From contig JAHDWK010000009.1 in assembly GCA_023382655.1 (NCBI GenBank), positions 130,190-194,189 on the forward strand: a stretch of 64,000 nt of DNA. Direction: 5' to 3'. Every line of letters starts with the position of its first letter. Positions within the stretch are counted from its first letter, which is position 1. The DNA is from Anaerolineae bacterium. GTDB lineage: Bacteria > Chloroflexota > Anaerolineae > Promineifilales > Promineifilaceae. The notes beneath the pieces are model-generated. The model had not been told where the DNA came from and made no database searches. It was given only the letters and a program-made list of their open reading frames with translations. A program made the position numbers and the translations under genes. Shown here piece by piece: positions 42,559-51,135 of this stretch.

Positions 42559-43986
42559 TCATAGATGCCCGACTTTAGGTTTGATGTTCTGGTTCACTCG
42601 GAACAGGTTTTGCGGATCATACTTCGCCTTGATCTGCGCCAGCCGAGCATAATTGTGCCGGTAAGCCGCCTCGACGCGATCCACACCTTCATCCATCATC
42701 ATATTAACGTAGGCGCCACCGGCCGAATAAGGGTGGAGGGCACGCCAATAAGTTTTCGACCATTGGATCATGCGTTCATTGTTGGCCGGGTCAGGGTCAA
42801 CGCCCACAATCACCTGGGCAAAGTTGGCCTCACGGAAGCTCCAGGCGGTGTCACTCTCTCCTACCCGATGGGCTGCGCCGTTAATAGGGTAGATGTGCAT
42901 CGTGGAGTGGACCGTAGGCAACTGCGAAGCGTGTTTGATGTGCAGGTCAATGACCTCATCGTTGAGTTCAGTGAAGAAATCGGCATTCCAATACCATTGC
43001 AGGCCGGGCGGGTACAGGCCGTCGAACAAGCTTTGCAGGGCAGGTAGAGGAATTGGCCCGGCAAAGTCCATGGCCAATGGCGCCAGGGCACGGATGGGTG
43101 CAAAGAGCTGTTCGGCCTTTTCCGGATCGCCGGTATAGCACCAGGTAATAACGGCCGTTTTCTTCAGATGGTGTTCCGCCGGAAACATATCCACCGGCGG
43201 GACGGTGTGAAAGCCAAACCAGCCGTTGAGTTCGTCCGGGCCGGTCAGGATCAAGTCTCGCCAATAGCGCATAACCGTGGCGGCATGTTCCAGTTCCCAG
43301 AACATCGGCCCGCCATACACCATGCTCACCGGCTGGCCCTGAAAGAGGAAGGATGTGACCACGCCGAAGTTGCCACCGCCGCCGCGCACAGCCCAGAACA
43401 GATCTTCATTTTCCTCGGTGCTGGCGGTGACCAAACGGCCGTCGGCCAGCACCATATCCACCTCTAACAAATTGTCAATCGTCAGGCCATAATGGCGGGT
43501 GAGATAACCCAGGCCACCGCCTAATGTCAGCCCACCTACGCCGGTGGTGGAAAGGAAGCCGGTCGGCACGGCCAGACCAAACGGGTAAGTGGCGTGATCC
43601 ACATCCCCCCAGGTGCAGCCACCCTCAACACGCACCGTGCTTCCCGCCTGATCCACGCGAATCCCCTTCATGGGCGACAGGTCTATTACCAGCCCACCGT
43701 CACAGCTTCCCAGGCCGGCGCCATTGTGGCCGCCGCCGCGCACGGCCAGCAGCAGCTCATTTTCACGGGCAAAGTTAACCGCTGCCTGCACATCGGCCGC
43801 GTCCACACAGCGGGCAATAAGACCAGGCCGCCTGTCAATCATGCCGTTGTAAAGCTGCCGCGCCTCATCATAATTGCCGTCACCGGGCTGGATCAATTCG
43901 CCCCGTAAAGCGCCTTTGAACGCAGTCATTACTGCTTCATCTAATAAATCCACACTGCCTGTCATTTCCAACACATTCATATTCAT
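42559..43986 (-). CDS. FAD-linked oxidoreductase with BBE domain, 475 aa
   Basis: A PCMH-type FAD-binding domain (about residues 45-225) with LAVRGGGHNGAGLGSCDGGLV, whose His is the usual 8-alpha-histidyl attachment site, and GVGGLTLGGGLGYLTRHYG. The region where bicovalent enzymes place a cysteine reads VPTGFLSTTGVGG, so only one covalent link is likely. The C-terminal BBE motif is HNYARLAQIKAKYDPQNLFRVNQNI. Such enzymes oxidise sugars, alkaloids or aromatic polyketides with O2. GGAGGTAAACG precedes the ATG. Probably in an operon with the thioesterase. Confidence 0.9.
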   Translation of the reverse strand: MNMNVLEMTGSVDLLDEAVMTAFKGALRGELIQPGDGNYDEARQLYNGMIDRRPGLIARCVDAADVQAAVNFARENELLLAVRGGGHNGAGLGSCDGGLVIDLSPMKGIRVDQAGSTVRVEGGCTWGDVDHATYPFGLAVPTGFLSTTGVGGLTLGGGLGYLTRHYGLTIDNLLEVDMVLADGRLVTASTEENEDLFWAVRGGGGNFGVVTSFLFQGQPVSMVYGGPMFWELEHAATVMRYWRDLILTGPDELNGWFGFHTVPPVDMFPAEHHLKKTAVITWCYTGDPEKAEQLFAPIRALAPLAMDFAGPIPLPALQSLFDGLYPPGLQWYWNADFFTELNDEVIDLHIKHASQLPTVHSTMHIYPINGAAHRVGESDTAWSFREANFAQVIVGVDPDPANNERMIQWSKTYWRALHPYSAGGAYVNMMMDEGVDRVEAAYRHNYARLAQIKAKYDPQNLFRVNQNIKPKVGHL

Positions 43987-44146
43987 CGTTTACCTCCAAA
44001 TAGAATCTAAACTCGCTGTGGCCGATTTCTAACCATGCCACCACTAGTAAAAAAGCATCTTGATCTGAGGGGTCTATATTTCGCGGCTATCCTCATTAAC
44101 TTCTGGTCATATCCATTTCCTCCTTGTCACACTATTTGATTAGGTA

Positions 44147-44674
44147 CTATGTGGCGATCACATCCTCATGTAGAACAGCGTAAATCTCCACATCACGGTG
44201 TAAGCCCTGGTGATACCACGCCCCACGGGCTGTGCCCTCGTGCCGGAAGCCACATTTCTCGGCCAGCCGGCGTGAAGCCACGTTGTCGGGATGAATGACT
44301 AACCGGATCCGGTTGACTCGTTTATTCTCGAACAGGTAACAGACCAGCAGCCTGACGGCTTCGGTGGCCACGCCCTTGCCCCGTTTTTCGGCGGCGTAGA
44401 CCTGGTAGGAGAGTTCGTACTCGTCCAGATAATTGACGGTCTTGAAAAATTCGATGTGACCGACTATTTCATCATTCGGGGAGATGATGACCAACATGCC
44501 ATCCTCTTTGTTCCAAAAGCCACTCTCCTGGAATCGTCTATGGAAGAGAGGCTGGGACAGAATGCCGCGGGGAAAGAAGGCGCCGCGATTGTCAATGTCC
44601 AGGTGATAGGCGTAAAGTTGATCGAGGTCGGTGTCGCGCACGGGGCGGAGCATGATGGTGTTACCTTTGAGCAT
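44147..44674 (-). CDS. GNAT acetyltransferase, RimJ/RimL type, 175 aa
   Basis: Acetyl-CoA-dependent N-acetyltransferase. It opens LKGNTIMLRPVRDTDLDQLYAYH. Strand 4 and the acetyl-CoA loop are ELSYQVYAAEKRGKGVATEAVRLL, then RIRLVIHPDNVASRRLAEKCGFRHEG and WYHQGLHRDVEIYAVL, all typical of the RimL subgroup acting on protein N-termini or small molecules. A GAGGGATGACATC site precedes the ATG. No substrate clue from neighbours. Confidence 0.88.
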   Translation of the reverse strand: MLKGNTIMLRPVRDTDLDQLYAYHLDIDNRGAFFPRGILSQPLFHRRFQESGFWNKEDGMLVIISPNDEIVGHIEFFKTVNYLDEYELSYQVYAAEKRGKGVATEAVRLLVCYLFENKRVNRIRLVIHPDNVASRRLAEKCGFRHEGTARGAWYHQGLHRDVEIYAVLHEDVIAT

Positions 44675-44709
44675 GATGTCATCCCTCTATTGAATAGTGG
44701 TTGCTGGTA

Positions 44710-46698
44710 CTAGCGCATAATGATGGGCAGCATTATCTGGAAAGGCGACCCTTGTATGAACACGAATTCATCATAGCCGATGTCAAAACCGTTGCCAGAC
44801 GGCCGTACATCCCCCTCAAAGTCCTCTGTAATGCCTGCGTCCAGACCTGCATCAATGGCAGGCGAACCGACCTGGAGATGAAAGTCATCCGCACCAGGGT
44901 TCACAAACAGCGGGTCGCCTATTACCCGGTTCTCGTCGGAAGCGACACTGCCCTGAATGTCCAGCCCATTACCGTGAAACAAGGTGTGGTTCAGTACGAC
45001 AAACCCTGTGTTCACGTCCAGTCCGATGGCATGGTTAGTGATGATACTGTTCTGGATGAGGACGTTATCTTTGGTCGTGGTTATCGCCGTGGTGGCCACC
45101 AATTCAGAACTGGCAATCGTCACATGCTTTATGGTAGCTGTTCCATTGCCCTGTAGATACACGGCCGCGCCACTTGCTGAGGCGGTGTTTCCGGCGAATA
45201 GCGTGTTGGCAATCGAAACATCCCCATTAAAGTGGGCCACACCCGCACCACTTTGGGCACTGTTTCCAAGAAATAGCGTCGAACTGATCACCAGGTTATC
45301 CGTGGCTACGATGCCCCCACCGTTGTTCACAAACTGGCTGTCTGAAATAATCGTTTGGCCCAGGCCAAAGCCACCCGACCTAAGCCCAACTGCGCTGTTA
45401 TTGGCAAACAGCACATGGGTTGCCTTTGTATTGAGCGCCTCAGCGGCCGTACCACCTGAATTGTTTAGAAATTGTGTTCCGGTGAGATCCATATTGCCCG
45501 ATACCTGCAACCCACCAGGGACGTTGTACTCAAAGCTGCCGCCGGTAGCCATGATATTCGACACATACGCGCCACCTCCACTGCCTACATTGATATTCAA
45601 ATCGGTATTGCTAATAAAGCGCGTATTGGTCAACACCACGTTTTGGGCAAACAGGCCGCCGCTTGGACCAAAGGAGGCGGTGTTTTGCTCAAAACTTCCA
45701 CCGTTGATCCTGACATCGCTGGCACGCAGACCGGCACCACCGCCTACTGATTCATTGCCCACAAAATCTACATGGTTCAGGGTTGCGGTGATGGCCGTCA
45801 GCGTAAACAGACCGCCACCACCACCGCCGGAAGTTTCCTGATTGTTTTCAAAGCGGCTGTTTGTCACCTGGATCGAACCCGGGCCAGAGACCGCCGCCCC
45901 ACCGCCACCGCCACCTGTGGCGGTGTTGCTGAGGAACAACGTCCCCGTAATGACCACCGCATCATTAGCGAATAATCCGCCACCTGATCCCTGGGCTGTG
46001 TTACTGAGGATTTGCGTGTTTGTCAGCGTGAGCGTATTTTCCGCATACAGACCACCACCTTCGCAATTAAATGCTGCCAGGCATTGGTTGTTTTGGATCG
46101 TACTCCCGTTGACGATGAGCGCACCCTCGGCGTAGATTGCCCCGCCACTGTCGCCAGCAATATTTCCTTCGTAATGGCCGCCATTCACCACAATTGAACG
46201 AGTGCTGCTTACACCACCGCCCAACGAGGCACTGTTATTAAGCACATGGACGTTGTTCAGTATGAGGTCGCCATCGGAGGTGATACCGCCTCCGGGTAAG
46301 GTGCCAAAGGCGACCGCGTTTTGTACGGTCAGCCCGGTAATGGTGACTGGTACATTGGCGATGGTGAGGCCGCGAAAAGCATTTTGGCCGTCAATCTTGA
46401 ACACCCGAAAAATATCTGAGTCTACCACAAGGATGGTGACGGCTTCGGTGATGGTTGGCAACGGGCTGAGTAAATTAAGCTGGCCGTTGGCGAAGATGTG
46501 AATGAAATCCTCACCAGGGGTGGTGTTTGCATCCAGGATTGCCTGGCGCAGTGACTCTGCCCCGTTGTCGTTCAGGTTGGTGACAAGGAAAGTGGTTTGC
46601 GAGGAGGAATGGCTGGAGTGGACGGCCGTGACCAGCACCGCCGCACAGAGAGTAACGATTACCGTAATGCGAATCGTAAAATCCAGGTAACGTCTCAT
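44710..46698 (-). CDS. Secreted right-handed beta-helix repeat protein (paralog 1), 662 aa
   Basis: A signal peptide-like helix (about residues 8-28), then the CSLREA-like block TTFLVTNLNDNGAESLRQAI, followed by about 25 beta-helix coils of the pattern NxxxxxNxAxxxGGGxxxxG, as in pectate-lyase-fold and polymorphic outer-membrane proteins. The C-terminal cap is DPLFVNPGADDFHLQVGSPA then GNGFDIGYDEF, and the chain ends QIMLPIIMR. No polysaccharide-lyase active-site motif could be seen, so it is probably structural or adhesive. The start is set at 46,698 by GGAG six nt upstream. One of three tandem paralogs. Confidence 0.85.
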   Translation of the reverse strand: MRRYLDFTIRITVIVTLCAAVLVTAVHSSHSSSQTTFLVTNLNDNGAESLRQAILDANTTPGEDFIHIFANGQLNLLSPLPTITEAVTILVVDSDIFRVFKIDGQNAFRGLTIANVPVTITGLTVQNAVAFGTLPGGGITSDGDLILNNVHVLNNSASLGGGVSSTRSIVVNGGHYEGNIAGDSGGAIYAEGALIVNGSTIQNNQCLAAFNCEGGGLYAENTLTLTNTQILSNTAQGSGGGLFANDAVVITGTLFLSNTATGGGGGGAAVSGPGSIQVTNSRFENNQETSGGGGGGLFTLTAITATLNHVDFVGNESVGGGAGLRASDVRINGGSFEQNTASFGPSGGLFAQNVVLTNTRFISNTDLNINVGSGGGAYVSNIMATGGSFEYNVPGGLQVSGNMDLTGTQFLNNSGGTAAEALNTKATHVLFANNSAVGLRSGGFGLGQTIISDSQFVNNGGGIVATDNLVISSTLFLGNSAQSGAGVAHFNGDVSIANTLFAGNTASASGAAVYLQGNGTATIKHVTIASSELVATTAITTTKDNVLIQNSIITNHAIGLDVNTGFVVLNHTLFHGNGLDIQGSVASDENRVIGDPLFVNPGADDFHLQVGSPAIDAGLDAGITEDFEGDVRPSGNGFDIGYDEFVFIQGSPFQIMLPIIMR

Positions 46699-46724
46699 AG
46701 CGATCTCCACTCAGGTGCGACGCA

Positions 46725-46761
46725 CTTCAAAAGTACGTCGCACCTGAACTATCTATATTCA
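46725..46761. repeat. Palindrome CAGGTGCGACGCACTT, copy A
   Basis: CAGGTGCGACGCACTT, CAAA, then AGTACGTCGCACCTG form a long hairpin between beta-helix paralogs 1 and 2. A near-identical copy lies at 48,821-48,856. On the minus strand it follows the stop of paralog 2 and precedes the ribosome site of paralog 1. Confidence 0.7.
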
Positions 46762-48807
46762 TCAGCGCAGGATGATGGGCAGCATTATCTGGATGGGTGG
46801 CACTTGTATGGGCACAAACTCATCATAGCCGATGTCAAAACTGTTGCCGGACGGCCGTACATCCCCCTCAAAATCCGTCGTAATGTCCGCATCCAGCCCC
46901 GCATCAATCGCCACCGATCCAACCTGTAAATGGAAGTTATCCGCACCAGGGTTCACAAACAGTGGATCGCCTGTCACTCGCCCCTCGTCGGCAGCAATGC
47001 TGCCCTGAACGTCTAGCCCGTTATCATGGAACAAGGCATGATTCAGCGCCACAAAACCGGTGGTCACATTCAGCCCAATGTCATGGTTAGCAACAATCGT
47101 GTTTTGGATAAGGACAATATCTTTGCTCGTGGTTATCGCCGTGGTGGTCGCAAACTCGGAACTGGCAATCGTCACATGTTTAAGGGTGGCTGTTCCTTCG
47201 CCTTCCAGATGTATGGCCGCCCCACCTCCTGACACGGTATTGCCAGCAAACAGCGTATTGACTATCGAGACATCCCCGGCATCATATTGCACCAGGCCGC
47301 CGCCAAGGGAGGCGCTGTTTCTAAGAAATAGCGTCGAACTGATGGTCACATGGTTATAAGCCTCGATTGCGCCAAAGGGCGTATTGTTCATAAACAGGCT
47401 GTTTGTGACCGTCAAAGGGCCCAATGCCAGGATGGCCTGTCCATTGTTCACAAACTGGCTATTTGAAATCGTCGTTTCATCTGAAACAAGTGCAATATCG
47501 CTGTTATTGGCAAATAACACATCGGTTGCCTGTGTACTGTAGGTGCCAGAGACAGCCGGGCCACCTGAATTGTTTAGAAACTGTGTGCCCGTGAGAATCA
47601 TAGCACCGGTTGCCTCCAGACCACCAGGGTTGTTGTACTCAAAGCTGCCACCCATAGCCACGATATTGGCTGCTAATACGCCACCAGCAAACCCATTGAG
47701 GGCGGTGTTGCTGATAAAATGCGTGTCGGTCAATACGACGGTGTCGGCACTCAGACCACCGCTGCTGTTACCCGACGCTGTGTTTTGCTCAAAGCGGCCA
47801 CCATTGATGGAAACACTAAGGGCAAATAGACCACCTCTACCTAATGCGTCGTTGCCTACAAAATCTACGTTGCTTAACGTCACGTCAGCCGATGAAGCGG
47901 ACAGACCACCACCATTGCCGTTTGGGCTGCTATTGTTTTCAAAGCGGGAATTTGTTACCTGAACCGGACCTGAACCAGAGATATAAGCCCCACCGCCTCT
48001 ACTTTCTGCCGTGTTGCTAATAAATATCGTTCCCGTGACGACCAGCGCACCGTCGGTAGATACGCCGCCGCCATCTCCCGCTGCCGTATTACTAATGATT
48101 TCCGTGTTCGTCATTGTCAATGTGCTTCCCACATACAGACCGCCACCGTAGCAACCCAAATCCGTGCAGTGGTTGTTTTGGATGATGCTGCCGTTTACAG
48201 TCACCGTACCCTCAGCGTAGATTGCCCCACCACCGGCATTACTGGCGATGTTTCCTTCATAACGGCCGCCATTCACCACAACCGAACCATCACTACTTAC
48301 ACCGCCGCCTAAATAGGCACTACTATTCAGCACATGAACGGCGTTCAGCGTCAGGTTGCCTTCGGACCTGATGCCGCCGCCGGATGCAGTACCAAACGCC
48401 GCCCCATTTTGCACGATCAGTCCTGAAATCGTTACCGGCACACTGGTGATGGTGAGGCCACGATATGAGTTTTGAGCGTTAACTATAAATATCCGCAAAA
48501 CATGGGCATCTTCCACAAAGATGGTGACGGCTTCGGTGATGGTTGGTAATGCGCTCAGTAAATTCACCGTACCGATGGTATTGATATGAATGACATCCTC
48601 ACCGGGGGTGGTATTGGCATCCAGGATGGCCTGGCGCAGTGATCCCGACCCGTTGTCATTGGTATTGCTGACAAAGAAAGTGGTTTGGGGCGAGGAGTAG
48701 CTGGTGGCAACGGCGAACCCGAAGCCGGTTCGGGCCGTGCCCAATACCCCCAAACATAGCGCAACAACGACCACCATGCGTATTGCAAAATCCAACAAAC
48801 GTTTCAT
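46762..48807 (-). CDS. Secreted right-handed beta-helix repeat protein (paralog 2), 681 aa
   Basis: Same build as its two neighbours: a signal helix (DFAIRMVVVVALCLGVLGTA), the block TTFFVSNTNDNGSGSLRQAI, about 25 parallel beta-helix coils rich in NNS, GGG and ENN motifs, the cap DPLFVNPGADNFHLQVGSVA and SFDIGYDEF, and the tail QIMLPIILR. It differs from paralog 1 by short insertions in the middle of the helix. The start at 48,807 follows GGAGATATTG. Role probably adhesive or structural on the cell surface. Confidence 0.85.
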   Translation of the reverse strand: MKRLLDFAIRMVVVVALCLGVLGTARTGFGFAVATSYSSPQTTFFVSNTNDNGSGSLRQAILDANTTPGEDVIHINTIGTVNLLSALPTITEAVTIFVEDAHVLRIFIVNAQNSYRGLTITSVPVTISGLIVQNGAAFGTASGGGIRSEGNLTLNAVHVLNSSAYLGGGVSSDGSVVVNGGRYEGNIASNAGGGAIYAEGTVTVNGSIIQNNHCTDLGCYGGGLYVGSTLTMTNTEIISNTAAGDGGGVSTDGALVVTGTIFISNTAESRGGGAYISGSGPVQVTNSRFENNSSPNGNGGGLSASSADVTLSNVDFVGNDALGRGGLFALSVSINGGRFEQNTASGNSSGGLSADTVVLTDTHFISNTALNGFAGGVLAANIVAMGGSFEYNNPGGLEATGAMILTGTQFLNNSGGPAVSGTYSTQATDVLFANNSDIALVSDETTISNSQFVNNGQAILALGPLTVTNSLFMNNTPFGAIEAYNHVTISSTLFLRNSASLGGGLVQYDAGDVSIVNTLFAGNTVSGGGAAIHLEGEGTATLKHVTIASSEFATTTAITTSKDIVLIQNTIVANHDIGLNVTTGFVALNHALFHDNGLDVQGSIAADEGRVTGDPLFVNPGADNFHLQVGSVAIDAGLDADITTDFEGDVRPSGNSFDIGYDEFVPIQVPPIQIMLPIILR

Positions 48808-48820
48808 CAATATCTCCACC

Positions 48821-48856
48821 CAGGTGCGACGCACTTCAAAAGTGCGTCGCACCTGA
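48821..48856. repeat. Palindrome CAGGTGCGACGCACTT, copy B
   Basis: CAGGTGCGACGCACTT, CAA, then AAGTGCGTCGCACCTG form a near-perfect hairpin between paralogs 2 and 3. It matches copy A at 46,725 apart from one base. Confidence 0.75.
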
Positions 48857-48867
48857 CCTAACACGTA

Positions 48868-50838
48868 TCAACGCCGGATGATGGGCAGCATTATCTGGAT
48901 GGGTGGCACTTGTATGGGCACAAACTCATCGTAGCCAATGTCAAAACCGTTGCCAGACGGCCGTACCTCCCCCTCAAAATCCGTCGTTATGCCCGCCTCC
49001 ATGCCCGCATCAATCGCCAGTGAGCCAGGCTGTAAACGGTAATCATCCGCGCCCGGGTTCACAAACAGCGGATCACCTGTCACGCGGTTCTCGTCCACAG
49101 CCACGGTGCCCTGAATGTCCAGCCCGTTACCATGGAACAAGGCATGGTTCAACGCCACAAAACCGGTGCTCACATTCAGCCCAATGGCATGGTTGGCCAC
49201 AATCGTGTTTTGGACGAGGACGATCTCCTTTGAGGTGGTGATCGCCGTGCTCGTCACAAACTCAGAACTGGCAATCGTCACATGCTTCAGGGTGGCTGTT
49301 CCTTCGCCTGCCAGAGACACGGCCGTGCCACTTCCTGACACGGTATTGTCGGCAAACAGCGTATTGGCTATCAAGACATCCCCGGCATCATATTGCCTCA
49401 AACTGCCGGATGGGTTGTTTATAAACAGGCTGTTTGTGACCGTTAAGGGGCCTTGCACCACGATACCCCCACCATTGTTCACAAACTGGCTGTCAGCAAT
49501 CGTCGCTTCTTGAGTAGCATCAGTAGACTCAAGTGCAGTATGGTCGTTATTGGCAAATAACACGTTGGTCGCCTGCGTCCGGTAAGCAAGAGCGGCTGGG
49601 GTAGAACCTGAATTATTCAGAAACTGTGTGCCCGTAAGCACCATATTACCCAAGGCCACCAGTGCAGAATTGGTGTTGTACTCAAAGCTGCCGCCGGTAG
49701 CCACGATATCGCGCACCCGTGCGCCGCCCATGAAAAAAGCGGTGTTGCTGATAAAGCGCGTATCGGTCAATACAACGTTGTCGGCATAAAGACCACCGCC
49801 GTTAAATGATGCTGTGTTTTGCTCAAAGCGGCCGCCATGGATGGTTAGCCCCTCACCAGCCTCAGCAAACAGCCCGCCGCCATGAAAGTTGGCATAGTTG
49901 CCTACAAAATCCACGTTGTTTAGCGTCATCGTCACGGCCGTAGAAACGAACATGCCCCCACCGCTGCCGCCTGTACCATTGTTTTCAAAGCGGGAGTTTG
50001 TCACTTGAACCGGGACCGAACCAAAGATAGACGCGCCACCGCCATTGCCACTTGAGGCACTGTTGCCGCTAAATAAGGTTCCCGTGATGACCGCCACGCC
50101 GTTGGCAAACAGTCCGCCGGCCGCACCACCTGTCGTGTTACTGATGATTTCCGTGTTTGCCACTGTCAGCGTATTTGCCGCATAGAGACCGCCGCCGATG
50201 CAACTAATCGCTGTAACGCATTGATTATTTTGGATGATGCTCTCGTTTACGGTCAGCGCACCCTCGGTGTAGATCGCGCCACCACTGTCGCTGGCGCTGT
50301 TTCCTTGAAAAAGGCTACCATTCACCACAATCGCACCTGTGCTGCTCACCCCGCCACCACTCCCGGCACTGCTGTTCAGCACGGTGACACCGTTTAATGT
50401 CAGGTCACCCTCAGAGTTGATCCCACCGCCGGGCAGGGTGCCAAAAGCCACCGCGTTTTGCACCGTCAGACCGGTAATGGTCACCGGCACGTTAGCAATT
50501 GTTAAACCACGATAAAGATTTTGCCCATCAATCTTGAATGGCCGAAAAACAGTACCGGCAGCAGGCACATAGATGGTCACAGCTTCCGTGATGGTCGGCA
50601 GCGCGCTTTGCAGGTCAAGCTGTCCCAGGACCGTGATGGTAATTAAATCCTCGCCCGGCGTGGCATTGGCATCCAGAATAGCCTGTCGCAGCGACTCTGG
50701 CCCGCTGTCGTTCAAATTAGTCACCAGAAAAGTTGTCTGTAAGGATGCCTGAGTGGTGTGAATGCCCGCAACCGCCATGGCCGTACACAAAACGCCCATT
50801 ATGATGATGCCCATCACGTATTTCAACCTGCGTGTCAT
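48868..50838 (-). CDS. Secreted right-handed beta-helix repeat protein (paralog 3), 656 aa
   Basis: Signal helix (YVMGIIIMGVLCTAMAVAGI), block TTFLVTNLNDSGPESLRQAI, beta-helix coils as in paralogs 1 and 2, cap DPLFVNPGADDYRLQPGSLA and GNGFDIGYDEF, and tail QIMLPIIRR. The N- and C-terminal parts are closest among the three, while the middle coils vary in number, as expected after unequal exchange between tandem copies. GGGAG precedes the ATG at 50,838. First of the three in transcription order; the hairpins between genes may reduce expression of the later ones. Confidence 0.85.
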   Translation of the reverse strand: MTRRLKYVMGIIIMGVLCTAMAVAGIHTTQASLQTTFLVTNLNDSGPESLRQAILDANATPGEDLITITVLGQLDLQSALPTITEAVTIYVPAAGTVFRPFKIDGQNLYRGLTIANVPVTITGLTVQNAVAFGTLPGGGINSEGDLTLNGVTVLNSSAGSGGGVSSTGAIVVNGSLFQGNSASDSGGAIYTEGALTVNESIIQNNQCVTAISCIGGGLYAANTLTVANTEIISNTTGGAAGGLFANGVAVITGTLFSGNSASSGNGGGASIFGSVPVQVTNSRFENNGTGGSGGGMFVSTAVTMTLNNVDFVGNYANFHGGGLFAEAGEGLTIHGGRFEQNTASFNGGGLYADNVVLTDTRFISNTAFFMGGARVRDIVATGGSFEYNTNSALVALGNMVLTGTQFLNNSGSTPAALAYRTQATNVLFANNDHTALESTDATQEATIADSQFVNNGGGIVVQGPLTVTNSLFINNPSGSLRQYDAGDVLIANTLFADNTVSGSGTAVSLAGEGTATLKHVTIASSEFVTSTAITTSKEIVLVQNTIVANHAIGLNVSTGFVALNHALFHGNGLDIQGTVAVDENRVTGDPLFVNPGADDYRLQPGSLAIDAGMEAGITTDFEGEVRPSGNGFDIGYDEFVPIQVPPIQIMLPIIRR

Positions 50839-50888
50839 ACTAATCTCCCAGCAACAAAAACAGCGATCCACCCGCCTGTTTGGTTAAG

Positions 50889-50914
50889 CCTGGCACATAC
50901 CACACAGTGCCAGG
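50889..50914. repeat. Inverted repeat CCTGGCAC/GTGCCAGG
   Basis: An 8-bp stem with a 10-nt loop in the spacer between paralog 3 and the BTAD regulator. The GTGCCAGG arm matches part of the larger inverted repeat at 56,088-56,152, so related elements flank the regulator and the remnant behind it. Confidence 0.45.
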
Positions 50915-51135
50915 TTTGCCAGAGCCATAGACCGTCTATATAATTTTTTTTCAAACGATCTGGCGGAGAAAACAGGGTTAGCTTGCTCCGCCTTTCAGGA
51001 TCAATGTCACCTCATCTATCACCATTGCCCGTCATTGTAGAAAACGACTCTCGCTTAAAACTCGCACAAACCCTCGCACAATCGGCTGCTGTATGGGCCA
51101 AAATGGGTTTGGCCGGACAGGAATAGGACTGACTT

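Noticed and set aside
44096..44116. Six-codon frame MDMTRS after AGGAGG
   Set aside because: A strong ribosome site but too short and with no attenuator-like context; perhaps the start of a deleted gene.
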